64,000 nt of DNA from Sinomonas gamaensis (GTDB lineage: Bacteria; Actinomycetota; Actinomycetes; Actinomycetales; Micrococcaceae). Position numbers and translations under genes: made by a program. Position 1 is the first letter of the stretch. Every line of letters starts with the position of its first letter. The stretch spans positions 186,001 to 250,000 of the forward strand of contig NZ_SSCL01000004.1 of NCBI RefSeq assembly GCF_005876955.1, written 5' to 3'. The notes beneath the pieces were generated by a model. The model was not told where the DNA came from. It saw nothing but the letters and a program-made list of their open reading frames with translations, and did not search any database. Below, in pieces: positions 16,389 through 24,978 of the stretch.

Positions 16389-17648
16389 TTACGCGCTCAG
16401 GACGGCGAGGCCATCCGCGACGACACGTCCGCGGTGGAGGACAGTGCGGTCGTGGCCGCGGTCCATGACCGCCGCGGCTGGGCTCTCACCATCGACGAGG
16501 ACGACGTCGGCCGGGTCGCCGAGGTCGGCTCCCGGACGGTCGCCGACGCCCAGCACGCGCCGGGCCCCTGGATCGATGACGCTCGCCCCGCCCATCGTGG
16601 CGACCGCGAGGCAGTGCTCGATGAGTTCATCCCGGCGGAACCCCTGCGTGAAGGAGAGCTGCCAGGTGCGATCGAGCATGTCGGCGTTGCCGTACGGGCT
16701 CCAATAGTCGCGCTGGCCGTCCTCGCCGAGGCCCACGCGCACACCTGCCTCGGCGAGGCGGACGAGCGGGAGGTGCCGGGGCGGAGGCGGGGCAACCGTC
16801 GCCAGTGAGACGTCGAGTTCGGCCATCTCGTCGATGAGGCGGCCGCGTGACTCGTCGTCGATCGATGAGAGCTGGAAGGCGTGGCTGATGGTCACCTTGC
16901 CCTGCATGCCGAGCGCACGGGTGCGCTCGAGGATCAGCTCGGTCGTGAAGGCGCCGAGGGTCCCGGTCTCGTGGAGATGGATGTCGACGGGGGCCGAATA
17001 CCTGTCGGCCAGCCCGAAGACGATGTCGAGGTGGCGTGCGGGGTCGCGGTCGAGCGCTGACGGGTCAAGCCCGCCGACGACGTTCGCGCCTGCCTCCATC
17101 GCTTCCTCGAGCAGCTTCTCGGTCCCGTCCTCGCGCAGGATTCCGGCCTGCGGGAAGGCGATGATCTCGACGTCGGCGGCGTGGGCGTAGCGTTCCTTTG
17201 CCGCGAGGACAGCCTCGAAGCGCTCGAGGCGACAATCGACGTCGACCTGCGCATACGAGCGGACCCGCGTGGTTCCGCGGGCGATCATGCGCTCCAAGGC
17301 AATGGCCGAGCGCTCTCCGATCTGCACCTCGGCGCTGCGCCAGTTCTCCCGGTCGTTGAGCATCATGGCCCACACGCCGGGCGATCCCGTGTGCGGACGG
17401 AAGGGGAGGCCTAGGCGGGTCGAGTCGAGATGGACGTGCACGTCGGAAAAGGCGGGAAACAGGAGGCGGCCGCGGCCCTCGACGACCGTCACACCGTCGT
17501 GGGAGCCCGCCGCTGCCGGGTCGTGGGGCACGACGGCGGCGATCGCCGCTGAGCGTCTCGCCGCGTTCTCGATGACGACGTCGCTCGCTTCCCTGCCCCA
17601 GGGACGGACGTTGCGGATCAGGGTCTTGGAGGCCATCGGGTCAGTCAC
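16389..17648 (-). CDS. Cytosine deaminase-like amidohydrolase
   Basis: A 419-residue amidohydrolase with a complete metal site. The HVHLDS motif follows FPAFSD, then come DIHLHETG, SHAFQLSS and GEDGQRDYW. The HxHLD spacing and the DIHLHE segment resemble the CodA/AtzC-like branch, which deaminates cytosine, isoguanine or related ring compounds. The GTG at 17648 is preferred because a purine-rich AAAGAGA precedes it; an ATG four codons later has no ribosome binding site. It is the first gene of the minus-strand unit and is divergent from a DUF3100 membrane protein. TTGGTATACCAA lies 46 bases upstream and is probably an operator. Confidence 0.82.
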   Translation of the reverse strand: MTDPMASKTLIRNVRPWGREASDVVIENAARRSAAIAAVVPHDPAAAGSHDGVTVVEGRGRLLFPAFSDVHVHLDSTRLGLPFRPHTGSPGVWAMMLNDRENWRSAEVQIGERSAIALERMIARGTTRVRSYAQVDVDCRLERFEAVLAAKERYAHAADVEIIAFPQAGILREDGTEKLLEEAMEAGANVVGGLDPSALDRDPARHLDIVFGLADRYSAPVDIHLHETGTLGAFTTELILERTRALGMQGKVTISHAFQLSSIDDESRGRLIDEMAELDVSLATVAPPPPRHLPLVRLAEAGVRVGLGEDGQRDYWSPYGNADMLDRTWQLSFTQGFRRDELIEHCLAVATMGGASVIDPGARRVLGVGDRPGADLGDPADVVLVDGESPAAAVMDRGHDRTVLHRGRVVADGLAVLSA

Positions 17649-17693
17649 GAGTCTCTTTCTTCGGCGGATTCTTGAGCGAGGGGACAAGGTCGA

Positions 17694-17705
17694 TTGGTAT
17701 ACCAA
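17694..17705. promoter_or_regulatory. GntR-like operator 1
   Basis: Perfect 12-bp palindrome TTGGTATACCAA, close to the start of the cytosine deaminase-like unit. TTGG-N4-CCAA palindromes of this type are common targets of GntR (FCD-type) regulators. No such regulator lies in the window. Confidence 0.55.
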
Positions 17706-17759
17706 GAACGAGCGTAGGTCAGAGCTCGCGGTGCTGTAAATGATCTAGCCGGAAATCAT

Positions 17760-17771
17760 TTGGCATGCCAA
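17760..17771. promoter_or_regulatory. GntR-like operator 2
   Basis: Perfect 12-bp palindrome TTGGCATGCCAA in the middle of the divergent promoter region. It shares eight or more positions with the palindrome at 17694. Confidence 0.55.
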
Positions 17772-17855
17772 GTCCGGCCAGACGCGGAGTTCGCACCTCT
17801 GAATATCCCGCGACCCCAAGTGATTTACATCTCACATTCTCCGATCTACAGTTGT

Positions 17856-17867
17856 TTGGCATGCAAG
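17856..17867. promoter_or_regulatory. GntR-like operator 3, degenerate
   Basis: TTGGCATGCAAG, a TTGGCATGC half followed by an imperfect right arm. It lies 26 bp before the DUF3100 gene. Confidence 0.35.
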
Positions 17868-17892
17868 AACGTCAAAACCCTTTTGAAGGACA

Positions 17893-19254
17893 GTGATCAG
17901 GTTGGCTCCACAGCAGGCACCCGAGCAGACCGTTCGGCAGGCCAGCATTGGTCGAGGGCATTGGGTGACGGTCATCGTCGTCGCCACGCTCATCTCGGTC
18001 GCGGCCGTGCTCATCGGGACCTACAAGCTCCAGCTCGGCCCTGCCGCGCTCGTGCTCTTCCCCATCATCTGGGCGGTGATCATCGGCGGCATCATCGGCA
18101 CCCAGCGAGTGCGACGCCTATCGGGCTCGAGCCGAGCCGTGGCGGGCTTCCTCCTCGAAATAGGCATCATTGCCTTCCTGGCGGCACTCGGACTGCAGAT
18201 CGGCCCGTCGCTGGCCAAGTTCACCCAGATCGGACCGGCGATCCTGCTCCAGGAGGTCGGGCACATCTTCGGCACCGTCATCCTGGCGCTGCCCATCGCC
18301 GTCGCGCTGGGGCTGGGGCGGGTGGCGATCGGTGCCTCGTGGTCGATCGATCGCGAGTCCTTCCTCGCCTACGCGCTTCAGCGGTTCGGCGTCCGGTCGG
18401 GCGAGTACCGGGGCGTCTTCTCCGTCTGGCTGCTGGGCAGCCTGTTCGGAGCGGTTTTCATCTCCCTGCTCGCTGGCACCGTCGGAAACCTCGGGATTTT
18501 CGATCCTCGGGCGCTTGCCTTGGGCCTTGGCCTCGGGTCAGCCTCGATGATGCTCGGCGGAGTCGGAGCGCTCTCCCTGCTCTTCCCGCAACGGGCCCCA
18601 GAGATCGCGGCCCTCGCGGCCCTGTCCAATCTGGTCACCAACATCGTGGGCTTCTACGCGGGCGTGTTCCTGTCCCTGCCCTTGTGCCGCCGCCTCTACC
18701 GCTTCTGGAGCCAGCTCTTCGGCCGAGACGACGAGGGCCGGTCCCTGCGGGGGAAGTCCACTGGGAGCCAGGCGGCACAGGCGGTCAAGCCGCTCGGCAA
18801 GGTCGAGACGGATCCGGCGCTAAAGCCGAACGCGCGAATGACGCTGGTGGCCTACACCGTCGTCGGACTCATGGCGCTAATCGCCAACGTCGTTGGCTCG
18901 AAGTCCTTCCATCCCGAGGATCTCATGGGCGTTGCCATGCTGCTGACCCTCACGTGGCTGGCCTTCGCATTGTCCAAGCTGGTGCCGGCGGTGCCGTCGA
19001 GCGTATGGGTCCTTTCGATGGCTACGGTCCTCTCCGCGCCCTTCATGCCGACTGCTGGCTTCCTCGGCGGCATGACCCAGCATCTCGACTCGCTGCTCGT
19101 TGGCCTCCCCGCGTTGACGCTCATCGGACTGACCCTCGGTCGCGACATCGGCGCGCTCAAGTCCCTGAGCTGGAAGGTCGTGGTCGTCGCCCTCGTAACG
19201 TACGGCGCGTCGTTCCTCGCCGCCGCTGCCGTGGGGCAGCTGGTGCTCCACTGA
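17893..19254 (+). CDS. DUF3100 domain-containing membrane protein, candidate transporter
   Basis: A 453-residue polytopic membrane protein with about 10-11 hydrophobic helices and one hydrophilic cytoplasmic stretch near the middle (about residues 280-315, rich in Lys and Arg). It matches the DUF3100 family, which has no assigned substrate. The GTG at 17893 is used; AAGGA is only two bases upstream, so the TTG at 17902 is an alternative start. It is divergent from a unit with two amidohydrolases and a binding lipoprotein over shared palindromes. It is therefore a good candidate to import or export their substrate or product. That role is inference. Confidence 0.78.
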   Translation: MIRLAPQQAPEQTVRQASIGRGHWVTVIVVATLISVAAVLIGTYKLQLGPAALVLFPIIWAVIIGGIIGTQRVRRLSGSSRAVAGFLLEIGIIAFLAALGLQIGPSLAKFTQIGPAILLQEVGHIFGTVILALPIAVALGLGRVAIGASWSIDRESFLAYALQRFGVRSGEYRGVFSVWLLGSLFGAVFISLLAGTVGNLGIFDPRALALGLGLGSASMMLGGVGALSLLFPQRAPEIAALAALSNLVTNIVGFYAGVFLSLPLCRRLYRFWSQLFGRDDEGRSLRGKSTGSQAAQAVKPLGKVETDPALKPNARMTLVAYTVVGLMALIANVVGSKSFHPEDLMGVAMLLTLTWLAFALSKLVPAVPSSVWVLSMATVLSAPFMPTAGFLGGMTQHLDSLLVGLPALTLIGLTLGRDIGALKSLSWKVVVVALVTYGASFLAAAAVGQLVLH

Positions 19255-19284
19255 CACCCGGTGCGGGCTGGCGGACAGAAACCC

Positions 19285-19350
19285 TTGACCGGACAGGAGC
19301 TGGGTCGGTAGGATTCCACGTATCAGAAAATCCTTTCCGATACGTGGAAT
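19285..19350 (+). promoter_or_regulatory. Promoter and inverted-repeat operator or leader hairpin of the small ORF
   Basis: TTGACC at 19285 and TAGGAT at 19309, 18 bp apart, form a plausible promoter. A perfect 12-bp inverted repeat (ATTCCACGTATC at 19313-19324 and its complement at 19339-19350) begins within the -10 element and spans the expected transcription start. It could be an operator or a 5' hairpin. Confidence 0.55.
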
Positions 19351-19388
19351 AGACTGAGAAGGCTCCGAGTCCAGAAAGGGGAGGAAAG

Positions 19389-19559
19389 ATGCCCACGAAA
19401 GAGACGAATCAGCTTGCACCCGCACAGGAGGCAGCAGCAGTCGAGCGCTACATTCCCCGCGAATGGACCACCGACCCCGACTTCGCCGTCCATTCCGACC
19501 GCCACGGCACCAAGCGCGATTGGTTCAGCCGGATGCTCGGCTGGCTCGCCGCTCGCTGA
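19389..19559 (+). CDS. Small hypothetical protein, 56 residues
   Basis: A 56-residue protein starting MPTKETNQLAPAQEAAAVER and ending WFSRMLGWLAAR. It has an acidic, Ala-rich start, an aromatic centre (YIPREWTTDPDF) and an amphipathic C-terminal helix that could touch a membrane. The purine-rich GGGGAGGAAAG before the ATG at 19389 is a strong ribosome binding site. It has its own promoter with an inverted repeat and a 13-bp terminator hairpin (19577-19607), so it looks like a genuine, regulated one-gene unit. Family not recognised. It is convergent with aceE. Confidence 0.7.
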   Translation: MPTKETNQLAPAQEAAAVERYIPREWTTDPDFAVHSDRHGTKRDWFSRMLGWLAAR

Positions 19560-19576
19560 GCTTCCCGCGCACCAGA

Positions 19577-19607
19577 GAGGGCCCCGACGAACTGCGTCGG
19601 GGCCCTC
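19577..19607 (+). terminator. Terminator of the small ORF
   Basis: Perfect 13-bp stem GAGGGCCCCGACG/CGTCGGGGCCCTC with a 5-nt loop, followed by GTCTGTTT. Confidence 0.8.
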
Positions 19608-19613
19608 GTCTGT

Positions 19614-19663
19614 TTGCGCCGTCAGCTTTGCAGGGTGCACACCCTGCAAAGCTGACGGCGCAA
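19614..19663. repeat. Dispersed palindrome family A, copy 2
   Basis: Perfect 23-bp arms (TTGCGCCGTCAGC then TTTGCAGGGT, and complement) around GCAC. The arms differ from the 5718-5770 element at only two or three positions. It abuts the end of aceE. Confidence 0.8.
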
Positions 19664-19666
19664 CGG

Positions 19667-22465
19667 TTAATCCTCCGTGCTCGCGGCCGGGCCGGCGTTG
19701 ACGTCGAGGAGGCGGTACTTCTCGATCGCCAGCCGCGGCGCATCCGCGGGGACCTCGCCGCGGCGGGCAAGCTCTTGGAGCGCGCGGACGACGACGGAGG
19801 TCGAGTCGATCTTGAAGAACCGCCGTGCCGCGGCGCGGGTGTCCGAGAACCCGAAGCCATCGGCCCCGAGGACGGCGTAGTCGCCGGGGACGAACTGCCG
19901 GATCTGGTCCGGCACGGACTTCATGTAGTCCGTCACGGCCACGACCGGACCGCGGGTCCCCGCGAGCTGCTGCGTCACGAAAGGCACGGGCGCCTCGAGC
20001 TCAGGATGCAGGAAGGCCTGCTCCTCGGCGGCGAGGCCGTCACGCCGGAGCTCTGTCCAGGACGTCACGCTCCACACGTCGGCGGCCACACCCCAGTCCT
20101 CGGCGAGGAGGCGACGTGCCTCGATGGCCCATGGCACCGCGACGCCTGAGGCGAGCAGCTGTGCGCGCGGGCCGTCCGCCGGCACCAGTGCCTCGAGCGG
20201 GAGCCGGTACATCCCCCGCAGGAGCCCGTCGACGTCGAGTCCTTCGGGCTCGGCGGGCTGGGCGATCGGCTCGTTGTACACCGTGAGGTAGTACATGACG
20301 TTGGGGTCTGGGTGCCGGCCGCCGTACATCCGCTCGAGACCAGCCCGCACAATGTGCCCGATCTCGTACCCGAAGGCGGGGTCGTAGGTGACCACAGCGG
20401 GGTTGGTCGACGCGAGGATGGGTGAGTGGCCGTCCGCGTGCTGGAGGCCCTCGCCCGTGAGGGTGGTCCGCCCGGCCGTGGCGCCGATGATGAAGCCGCG
20501 GGTCATCTGGTCGGCGGCGGCCCAGAACGAATCGCCAGTGCGCTGGAAGCCGAACATCGAGTAGAAGACATAGATGGGCACGAGCGGCTCGCCGTGGGTC
20601 GCATACGACGTCCCGGCTGCGGTGAAGGCGGCCACAGCGCCCGCCTCGTTGATGCCCGGGTGGATGAGCTGCCCGGCAGGGGACTCCTTGTACGCGAGGA
20701 CGAGGTCGCGGTCCACGGAGAGGTAGTTCTGGCCCTTCGGGTTGTAGATCTTGGCCGTCGGGAAGAACGCGTCCATGCCGAACGTGCGGCTCTCGTCGGG
20801 CACGATCGGGACCACCCGCCGGCCGAACTCTTTGTCCCGCATGAGGTCCTTGAGCAACCTCACGAAGGCCATGGTGGTGGCCGCCTGCTGCTTTCCAGAG
20901 CCGCGGCTCGCCACGGCATAGGCGGACGACGGCGGGAGGCTCACCTCCGCGTGCCGGCTCCGGCGCTCCGGAACGGAGCCGCCGAGCACCCGGCGCCGCT
21001 CGAGGAGGTACTGGATCTCGGGCGCCTCCAGCCCTGGGTGGTAGTAGGGCGGGCGGTAAGGATCGGCCTCAAGCTGCTCGTCCGTGATCGGGATGCGCAG
21101 GAGGTCGCGGAAGTCCTTGAGGTCCTGGAGGGTGAGCTTCTTCATCTGGTGGGTCGCATTGCGGCCCTCGAAGTGCGAGCCCAGCCCGTAGCCCTTGACG
21201 GTCTTCACGAGGACGACCGTCGGCTTTCCCTTGAACTCCGTGGCGGCCCTATAGGCGGCATAGACCTTGTGGTAATCGTGACCGCCCCGCTTGAGATTCC
21301 AGATCTGCTCGTCCGTCAGATCGGCGACGAGCTCCTTCGTCTCCGGCGACTTGCCGAAGAAGTGCTCGCGGACGAACCCGCCGTCCTCGGCCTTGTACGT
21401 CTGGTAGTCGCCGTCGGGGGTCTCGTTCATGATGCGCACCAGGTGGCCGTCCCGGTCCTTCTGCAGGAGCGAGTCCCATTCCCGGCCCCAGACGACCTTG
21501 ACCACGTTCCAGCCGGCGCCCCGGAAGAACGCCTCGAGCTCCTGCATGATCTTGCCGTTGCCGCGCACCGGTCCGTCGAGGCGCTGGAGGTTGCAGTTCA
21601 CCACGAACGTGAGGTTGTCGAGGCCCTCGTTGGCCGCGAGCTGGAGGAGCCCTCGGCTCTCGGGCTCGTCCATTTCGCCGTCGCCGAGGAACGCCCACAC
21701 GTGCTGGTCCGAGGTGTCCTTGATCCCGCGATGCTGGAGGTAGCGGTTGGACTGCGCCTGGTAGATCGCGTTCATGGGCCCGATGCCCATCGACACCGTG
21801 GGGAACTCCCAGAAGGACGGCATGAGCCGAGGATGCGGGTACGAGGAGAGGGCGTGGCCCTCGTGGGACTTCTCCTGGCGGAAGCCGTCGAGGTCTTCCT
21901 CGGTGAGCCGGCCCTCCATGAATGCGCGCGCGTACATTCCGGGCGAGGCGTGGCCTTGGAAGAAGACCTGATCTCCGCCGCCGGGATGGTCCTTCCCTCG
22001 GAAGAAGTGGTTGAAGCCGACCTCGTAGAGTGTCGCCGCACCCGCGTACGTCGAGATGTGGCCGCCGACGCCGATGCCCGGCCGCTGCGCGCGGTGGACG
22101 AGGACCGCCGCGTTCCAGCGCATCCATGCCCGATAGCGGCGCTCGGTCTCCTCATCGCCGGGGTACTCGGGCTCCTGATCGGCGGGAATGGTGTTGACGT
22201 AGTCCGTCGTCGTGACGAGCGGGACTCCGACGCTCTGGGCTCCGGCCCGCTGGAGGATGTTCCGGACCATGAACTGGGCGCGCTCGGTTCCGCGCTCCTT
22301 CACGAGAGAATCGAACGACTCGATCCACTCGGCGGTCTCCTCCGGGTCGTGGTCGGGCGGTGTTCCGAGCCCGCCGACGATCTGCTGGGTATGCTCTCCA
22401 GTCAACACGTCGAACCTCTTTCCTGCGCGCCGGGTTGCGCGCGCTCGTCCTGGGGATGTCGTCAT
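19667..22465 (-). CDS. aceE: Pyruvate dehydrogenase E1 component, homodimeric type
   Basis: A 932-residue E1 subunit that decarboxylates pyruvate and passes the acetyl group to E2 lipoyl domains. The thiamine diphosphate motif is [14 protein letters not shown] with the later VVNCN. The N-terminal entry [14 protein letters not shown] and the segments [11 protein letters not shown] and [14 protein letters not shown] are typical of AceE. Length slightly exceeds the usual 890-915 because of about 20 extra basic residues at the N-terminus ([17 protein letters not shown]). E2 and E3 genes are not in the window. The pyruvate made by the malic enzyme could be oxidised here. Upstream, TTTCGTATAATGGAAA (22499-22514) is a possible operator. 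Whether this is the only aceE of the genome cannot be seen. Confidence 0.95.
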   Translation of the reverse strand: MTTSPGRARATRRAGKRFDVLTGEHTQQIVGGLGTPPDHDPEETAEWIESFDSLVKERGTERAQFMVRNILQRAGAQSVGVPLVTTTDYVNTIPADQEPEYPGDEETERRYRAWMRWNAAVLVHRAQRPGIGVGGHISTYAGAATLYEVGFNHFFRGKDHPGGGDQVFFQGHASPGMYARAFMEGRLTEEDLDGFRQEKSHEGHALSSYPHPRLMPSFWEFPTVSMGIGPMNAIYQAQSNRYLQHRGIKDTSDQHVWAFLGDGEMDEPESRGLLQLAANEGLDNLTFVVNCNLQRLDGPVRGNGKIMQELEAFFRGAGWNVVKVVWGREWDSLLQKDRDGHLVRIMNETPDGDYQTYKAEDGGFVREHFFGKSPETKELVADLTDEQIWNLKRGGHDYHKVYAAYRAATEFKGKPTVVLVKTVKGYGLGSHFEGRNATHQMKKLTLQDLKDFRDLLRIPITDEQLEADPYRPPYYHPGLEAPEIQYLLERRRVLGGSVPERRSRHAEVSLPPSSAYAVASRGSGKQQAATTMAFVRLLKDLMRDKEFGRRVVPIVPDESRTFGMDAFFPTAKIYNPKGQNYLSVDRDLVLAYKESPAGQLIHPGINEAGAVAAFTAAGTSYATHGEPLVPIYVFYSMFGFQRTGDSFWAAADQMTRGFIIGATAGRTTLTGEGLQHADGHSPILASTNPAVVTYDPAFGYEIGHIVRAGLERMYGGRHPDPNVMYYLTVYNEPIAQPAEPEGLDVDGLLRGMYRLPLEALVPADGPRAQLLASGVAVPWAIEARRLLAEDWGVAADVWSVTSWTELRRDGLAAEEQAFLHPELEAPVPFVTQQLAGTRGPVVAVTDYMKSVPDQIRQFVPGDYAVLGADGFGFSDTRAAARRFFKIDSTSVVVRALQELARRGEVPADAPRLAIEKYRLLDVNAGPAASTED

Positions 22466-22498
22466 CCCCCGGATGGCTGGTCTGCATCGTCTCCTTGA

Positions 22499-22514
22499 TT
22501 TCGTATAATGGAAA
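22499..22514. promoter_or_regulatory. Possible operator in the aceE-SDR divergent region
   Basis: TTTC-N8-GAAA dyad (TTTCGTATAATGGAAA) in an AT-rich patch 34 bp before aceE. The arms are short and the regulator is unknown. Confidence 0.35.
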
Positions 22515-22591
22515 CGATTTATTGCAATGTGGATTAAGAGTGGCTTGTCGGCGTGATGTGCGTCAAGCTCGGCTCAGGATGAGGAGGCTGT

Positions 22592-23347
22592 ATGAACGAG
22601 ACCCCGCGGGTCGCCGTCGTGACGGGAGCCGGTTCCGGGATTGGTCGGGCCGTGGCCCGCAGGCTTCTTGCTGACGGGTGGAACGTCGCGCTCGCCGGGC
22701 GCCGCGCCGCCCCTCTCGCCGAGACAGCCGAGGGCTTCGGCGATCGCGCGCTTCGCGTTGCCGCCGATGTCAGCATGCCCGACGACGTCGAGCGCCTGTT
22801 CGCCGAAGCCACCGGCCGGTGGGGCCGGGTCGACGTCCTCTTCAACAACGCGGGGACGTTCGGGCCCAGCGGGGACGTCGGCGAGATCTCTCCGCAGGAC
22901 TGGGAAGCGACCGTATCGATCAACCTCACGGGCAGCTTCCTCTGCGCGGCAGCGGCGTTCCGAGCGATGAAGGCGCAGAGTCCCCAAGGCGGCCGGATCA
23001 TCAACAACGGCTCGATCTCGGCCCACACCCCGCGCCCCAAGTCCGTCGCGTACACGGCGACGAAGCATGCGATCACGGGCCTCACGAAGAGCATCGAGCT
23101 CGACGGGCGGCCTTACGGCATCACATGCGGCCAGATCGACATCGGCAATACACGCACGGAGATCATGACGACCCTCGGCGTCGGGCAGGGCGCTCTTCAA
23201 GCCGACGGCTCGCGCCGAATCGAGCCGACCTTCCCCGTCGAGGAGGCCGCGAACGCCGTCGTCCTCATGGCGTCCCTGCCGCCCGAGGCGACCATCGGAT
23301 CGCTCCTCATCACGGCCTCCGGGATGCCGTTCGTCGGACGGGGGTGA
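22592..23347 (+). CDS. Short-chain dehydrogenase/reductase
   Basis: A 251-residue classical SDR. The nucleotide-binding motif is TGAGSGIG near residue 11, followed by NNAG near 86. The active site is Ser in [10 protein letters not shown] and YTATK (Tyr and Lys). The Arg following the first motif (AGRRAAP) hints at NADP(H). The ATG at 22592 has GAGGAGG upstream. It is divergent from aceE and ends one base before the convergent sterol-carrier-like gene. The substrate cannot be inferred. Confidence 0.88.
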   Translation: MNETPRVAVVTGAGSGIGRAVARRLLADGWNVALAGRRAAPLAETAEGFGDRALRVAADVSMPDDVERLFAEATGRWGRVDVLFNNAGTFGPSGDVGEISPQDWEATVSINLTGSFLCAAAAFRAMKAQSPQGGRIINNGSISAHTPRPKSVAYTATKHAITGLTKSIELDGRPYGITCGQIDIGNTRTEIMTTLGVGQGALQADGSRRIEPTFPVEEAANAVVLMASLPPEATIGSLLITASGMPFVGRG

Positions 23348-23348
23348 A

Positions 23349-23750
23349 CTAGGCGAGCGGCATGAGCCCGCTCAGGTCGGTCCGCGTCCCGGAGGCGCTG
23401 AGCTTCCCCGTGGCTACGGCGTCGAGCCAGGCCATCGATCCCGTCGCGAGCGCGAGCCAGGTCTCGCCGTCGGTCTCGACGACGTTCGGGGGAGTGCCGC
23501 GCGTGTGCCGGGGCCCCTCGATGCACTGGGCTACCCCGAACGGCGGGACACGCACCTCGACTGAGTTGCCAGGGGCACGGGCGGCAAGTTCCTCGAGGGT
23601 GTAGCGCACTGCGGTGGCCAGGACCGAGCGGTCCACTGGGGCCAGAGGTGCCCCGCCCGGTTCCGCGACGCCGTCGCCCTCCCGGGCCGCGAGCCACGCA
23701 GCGACAGCCGCCCGACCGTCGTCGGCCGTGATTCTCCGTCGTGGGGGCAC
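23349..23750 (-). CDS. Sterol carrier family protein
   Basis: A 133-residue protein matching the small actinobacterial sterol-carrier-like family often found near purine genes. It has a basic N-terminus (MPPRRRI), then [20 protein letters not shown], and the C-terminal [22 protein letters not shown], which recalls the SCP2 end motif. The start is the GTG at 23750 with GGGAGGAAG upstream. It is convergent with the SDR. The following 140 bp (23751-23892) hold no gene. Role unknown; small hydrophobic ligand binding is the family expectation. Confidence 0.8.
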   Translation of the reverse strand: MPPRRRITADDGRAAVAAWLAAREGDGVAEPGGAPLAPVDRSVLATAVRYTLEELAARAPGNSVEVRVPPFGVAQCIEGPRHTRGTPPNVVETDGETWLALATGSMAWLDAVATGKLSASGTRTDLSGLMPLA

Positions 23751-23892
23751 TGGCTTCCTCCCTTGCTGGTCCTGAGGGCCACGTTACCGAGCGCTCCTGT
23801 CCGCTTCTAGACGCGCCAAGTGCGTGTTCTGCCGAAACGCGCCGCTTCCTGGCTGATGGGGGAAGAACAACCGGACAGGAACGCGGCCGGCG

Positions 23893-24909
23893 TCAACCCA
23901 ACAGGGCCGAAACAGCACGCCCGAGCCGGATCCGGCCCACGGCGCGACCACCGCCCATGACGGGCTCCACGACGTCCTCGAGGACGCGCGCAACCTCGGG
24001 GATGTCGACGGCGTCGGCGGCGGCGAGCATGGTGAGCCCCACGAGGGTGGTGGCGCGCAAGCTCCCGTCCAGCATCTTCACGGCTGCCGTGGCGCCCTGG
24101 GGCGTGGCGAGGACCAGGATGCCTTCGGCGCCGATCTTCGCGATGATCCCCAACTCGTCCATGACCACGGTGTTCTCGCGGCCCTTGCCCTGGACGGCCC
24201 AGGCGTAGTCGAGCATCGAGGTGACAATGGTGGCGGCGCGCGCATCGCCCGCCTCGCCGCGCATCCCGGGCGCCTTCGCCAGCTGCGAGTACGCCCGCGC
24301 CAGGCCGGTCAGCGACATCGCGGCCACGGGTGCGCCGCATCCGTCGATGCCGAGGTGGGCGATCGGTTCGCCCGTGTACTCCTCGATCGTCTCGAGGACG
24401 CGCTGCTGAAGCGGGTGGTTCGGCTCGAGGTAGCTCCCGCGGCCCCAGCCGTTGACGGAACAGGCCCAGAGGAACGCGGCGTGCTTCCCGGAGCAGTTGT
24501 GGGCCAGACGCCGCTTGCCGCTCTCTGTGCGAACGAGCCAGGCGCGCGCCTCCTCGTCCCGCGGCCACGCCGGCGGGCACTGAAGATCCGCCTCTCGCAC
24601 TCCAGCGGCCTTCAGCATTCCCTCGACGACGTCCAGATGGTCGAGCGACCCCACGTGCGAGCCGCACGCGATGGCCACCTGCGGGCCCCGCAACGGGACC
24701 CCGCTGCGCATCGACGCGAGCGCCTGGAGCGGCTTGAGTGCCGAGCGGGCGTAGACGGGAGTCCGGATGTCGCCGAGTTCGGTCACCACGCTGCCGTCGC
24801 CGGCGAGCACGACGGCGGATCCGAGGTGCCGTGACTCGACGAAGCCGCTGCGTTCGATCACAGCGAGTTCCACGGCGTCGTCCGCCGTGAAAGTTGCGTG
24901 GGTGGCCAT
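23893..24909 (-). CDS. L-asparaginase II family protein
   Basis: A 338-residue member of the asparaginase II family, which differs from the classic EcAII fold and hydrolyses asparagine to aspartate. Family motifs are ARSALKPLQALA, CGSHVGSLDHLD, NCSGKHAAFL and GIDGCGAP. No signal peptide, so it is cytoplasmic. The ATG at 24909 is preceded by TAGACT and six bases, as in a leaderless transcript. It is divergent from purD over 69 bp. Aspartate feeds purine synthesis, which may explain the neighbourhood, though that is inference. Confidence 0.87.
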   Translation of the reverse strand: MATHATFTADDAVELAVIERSGFVESRHLGSAVVLAGDGSVVTELGDIRTPVYARSALKPLQALASMRSGVPLRGPQVAIACGSHVGSLDHLDVVEGMLKAAGVREADLQCPPAWPRDEEARAWLVRTESGKRRLAHNCSGKHAAFLWACSVNGWGRGSYLEPNHPLQQRVLETIEEYTGEPIAHLGIDGCGAPVAAMSLTGLARAYSQLAKAPGMRGEAGDARAATIVTSMLDYAWAVQGKGRENTVVMDELGIIAKIGAEGILVLATPQGATAAVKMLDGSLRATTLVGLTMLAAADAVDIPEVARVLEDVVEPVMGGGRAVGRIRLGRAVSALLG

Positions 24910-24915
24910 GTGCGA

Positions 24916-24972
24916 AGTCTATGCTTCGCGTGCCGCGCATCGATGCAAGCAGCGCAGGCGGACCGATAACCT
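24916..24972. promoter_or_regulatory. Divergent leaderless promoters of the asparaginase gene and purD
   Basis: Minus-strand TAGACT (24916-24921) lies 6 nt before the asparaginase ATG. Plus-strand TAACCT (24967-24972) lies 6 nt before the purD GTG. Neither gene has a Shine-Dalgarno, so both transcripts probably begin at the start codon. Confidence 0.6.
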
Positions 24973-24978
24973 TGGGGT

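Noticed and set aside
20426-22498. 690-aa plus-strand ORF opposite aceE
   Set aside because: High-GC shadow of aceE: third-position GC keeps the antisense frame open. No recognisable motif.
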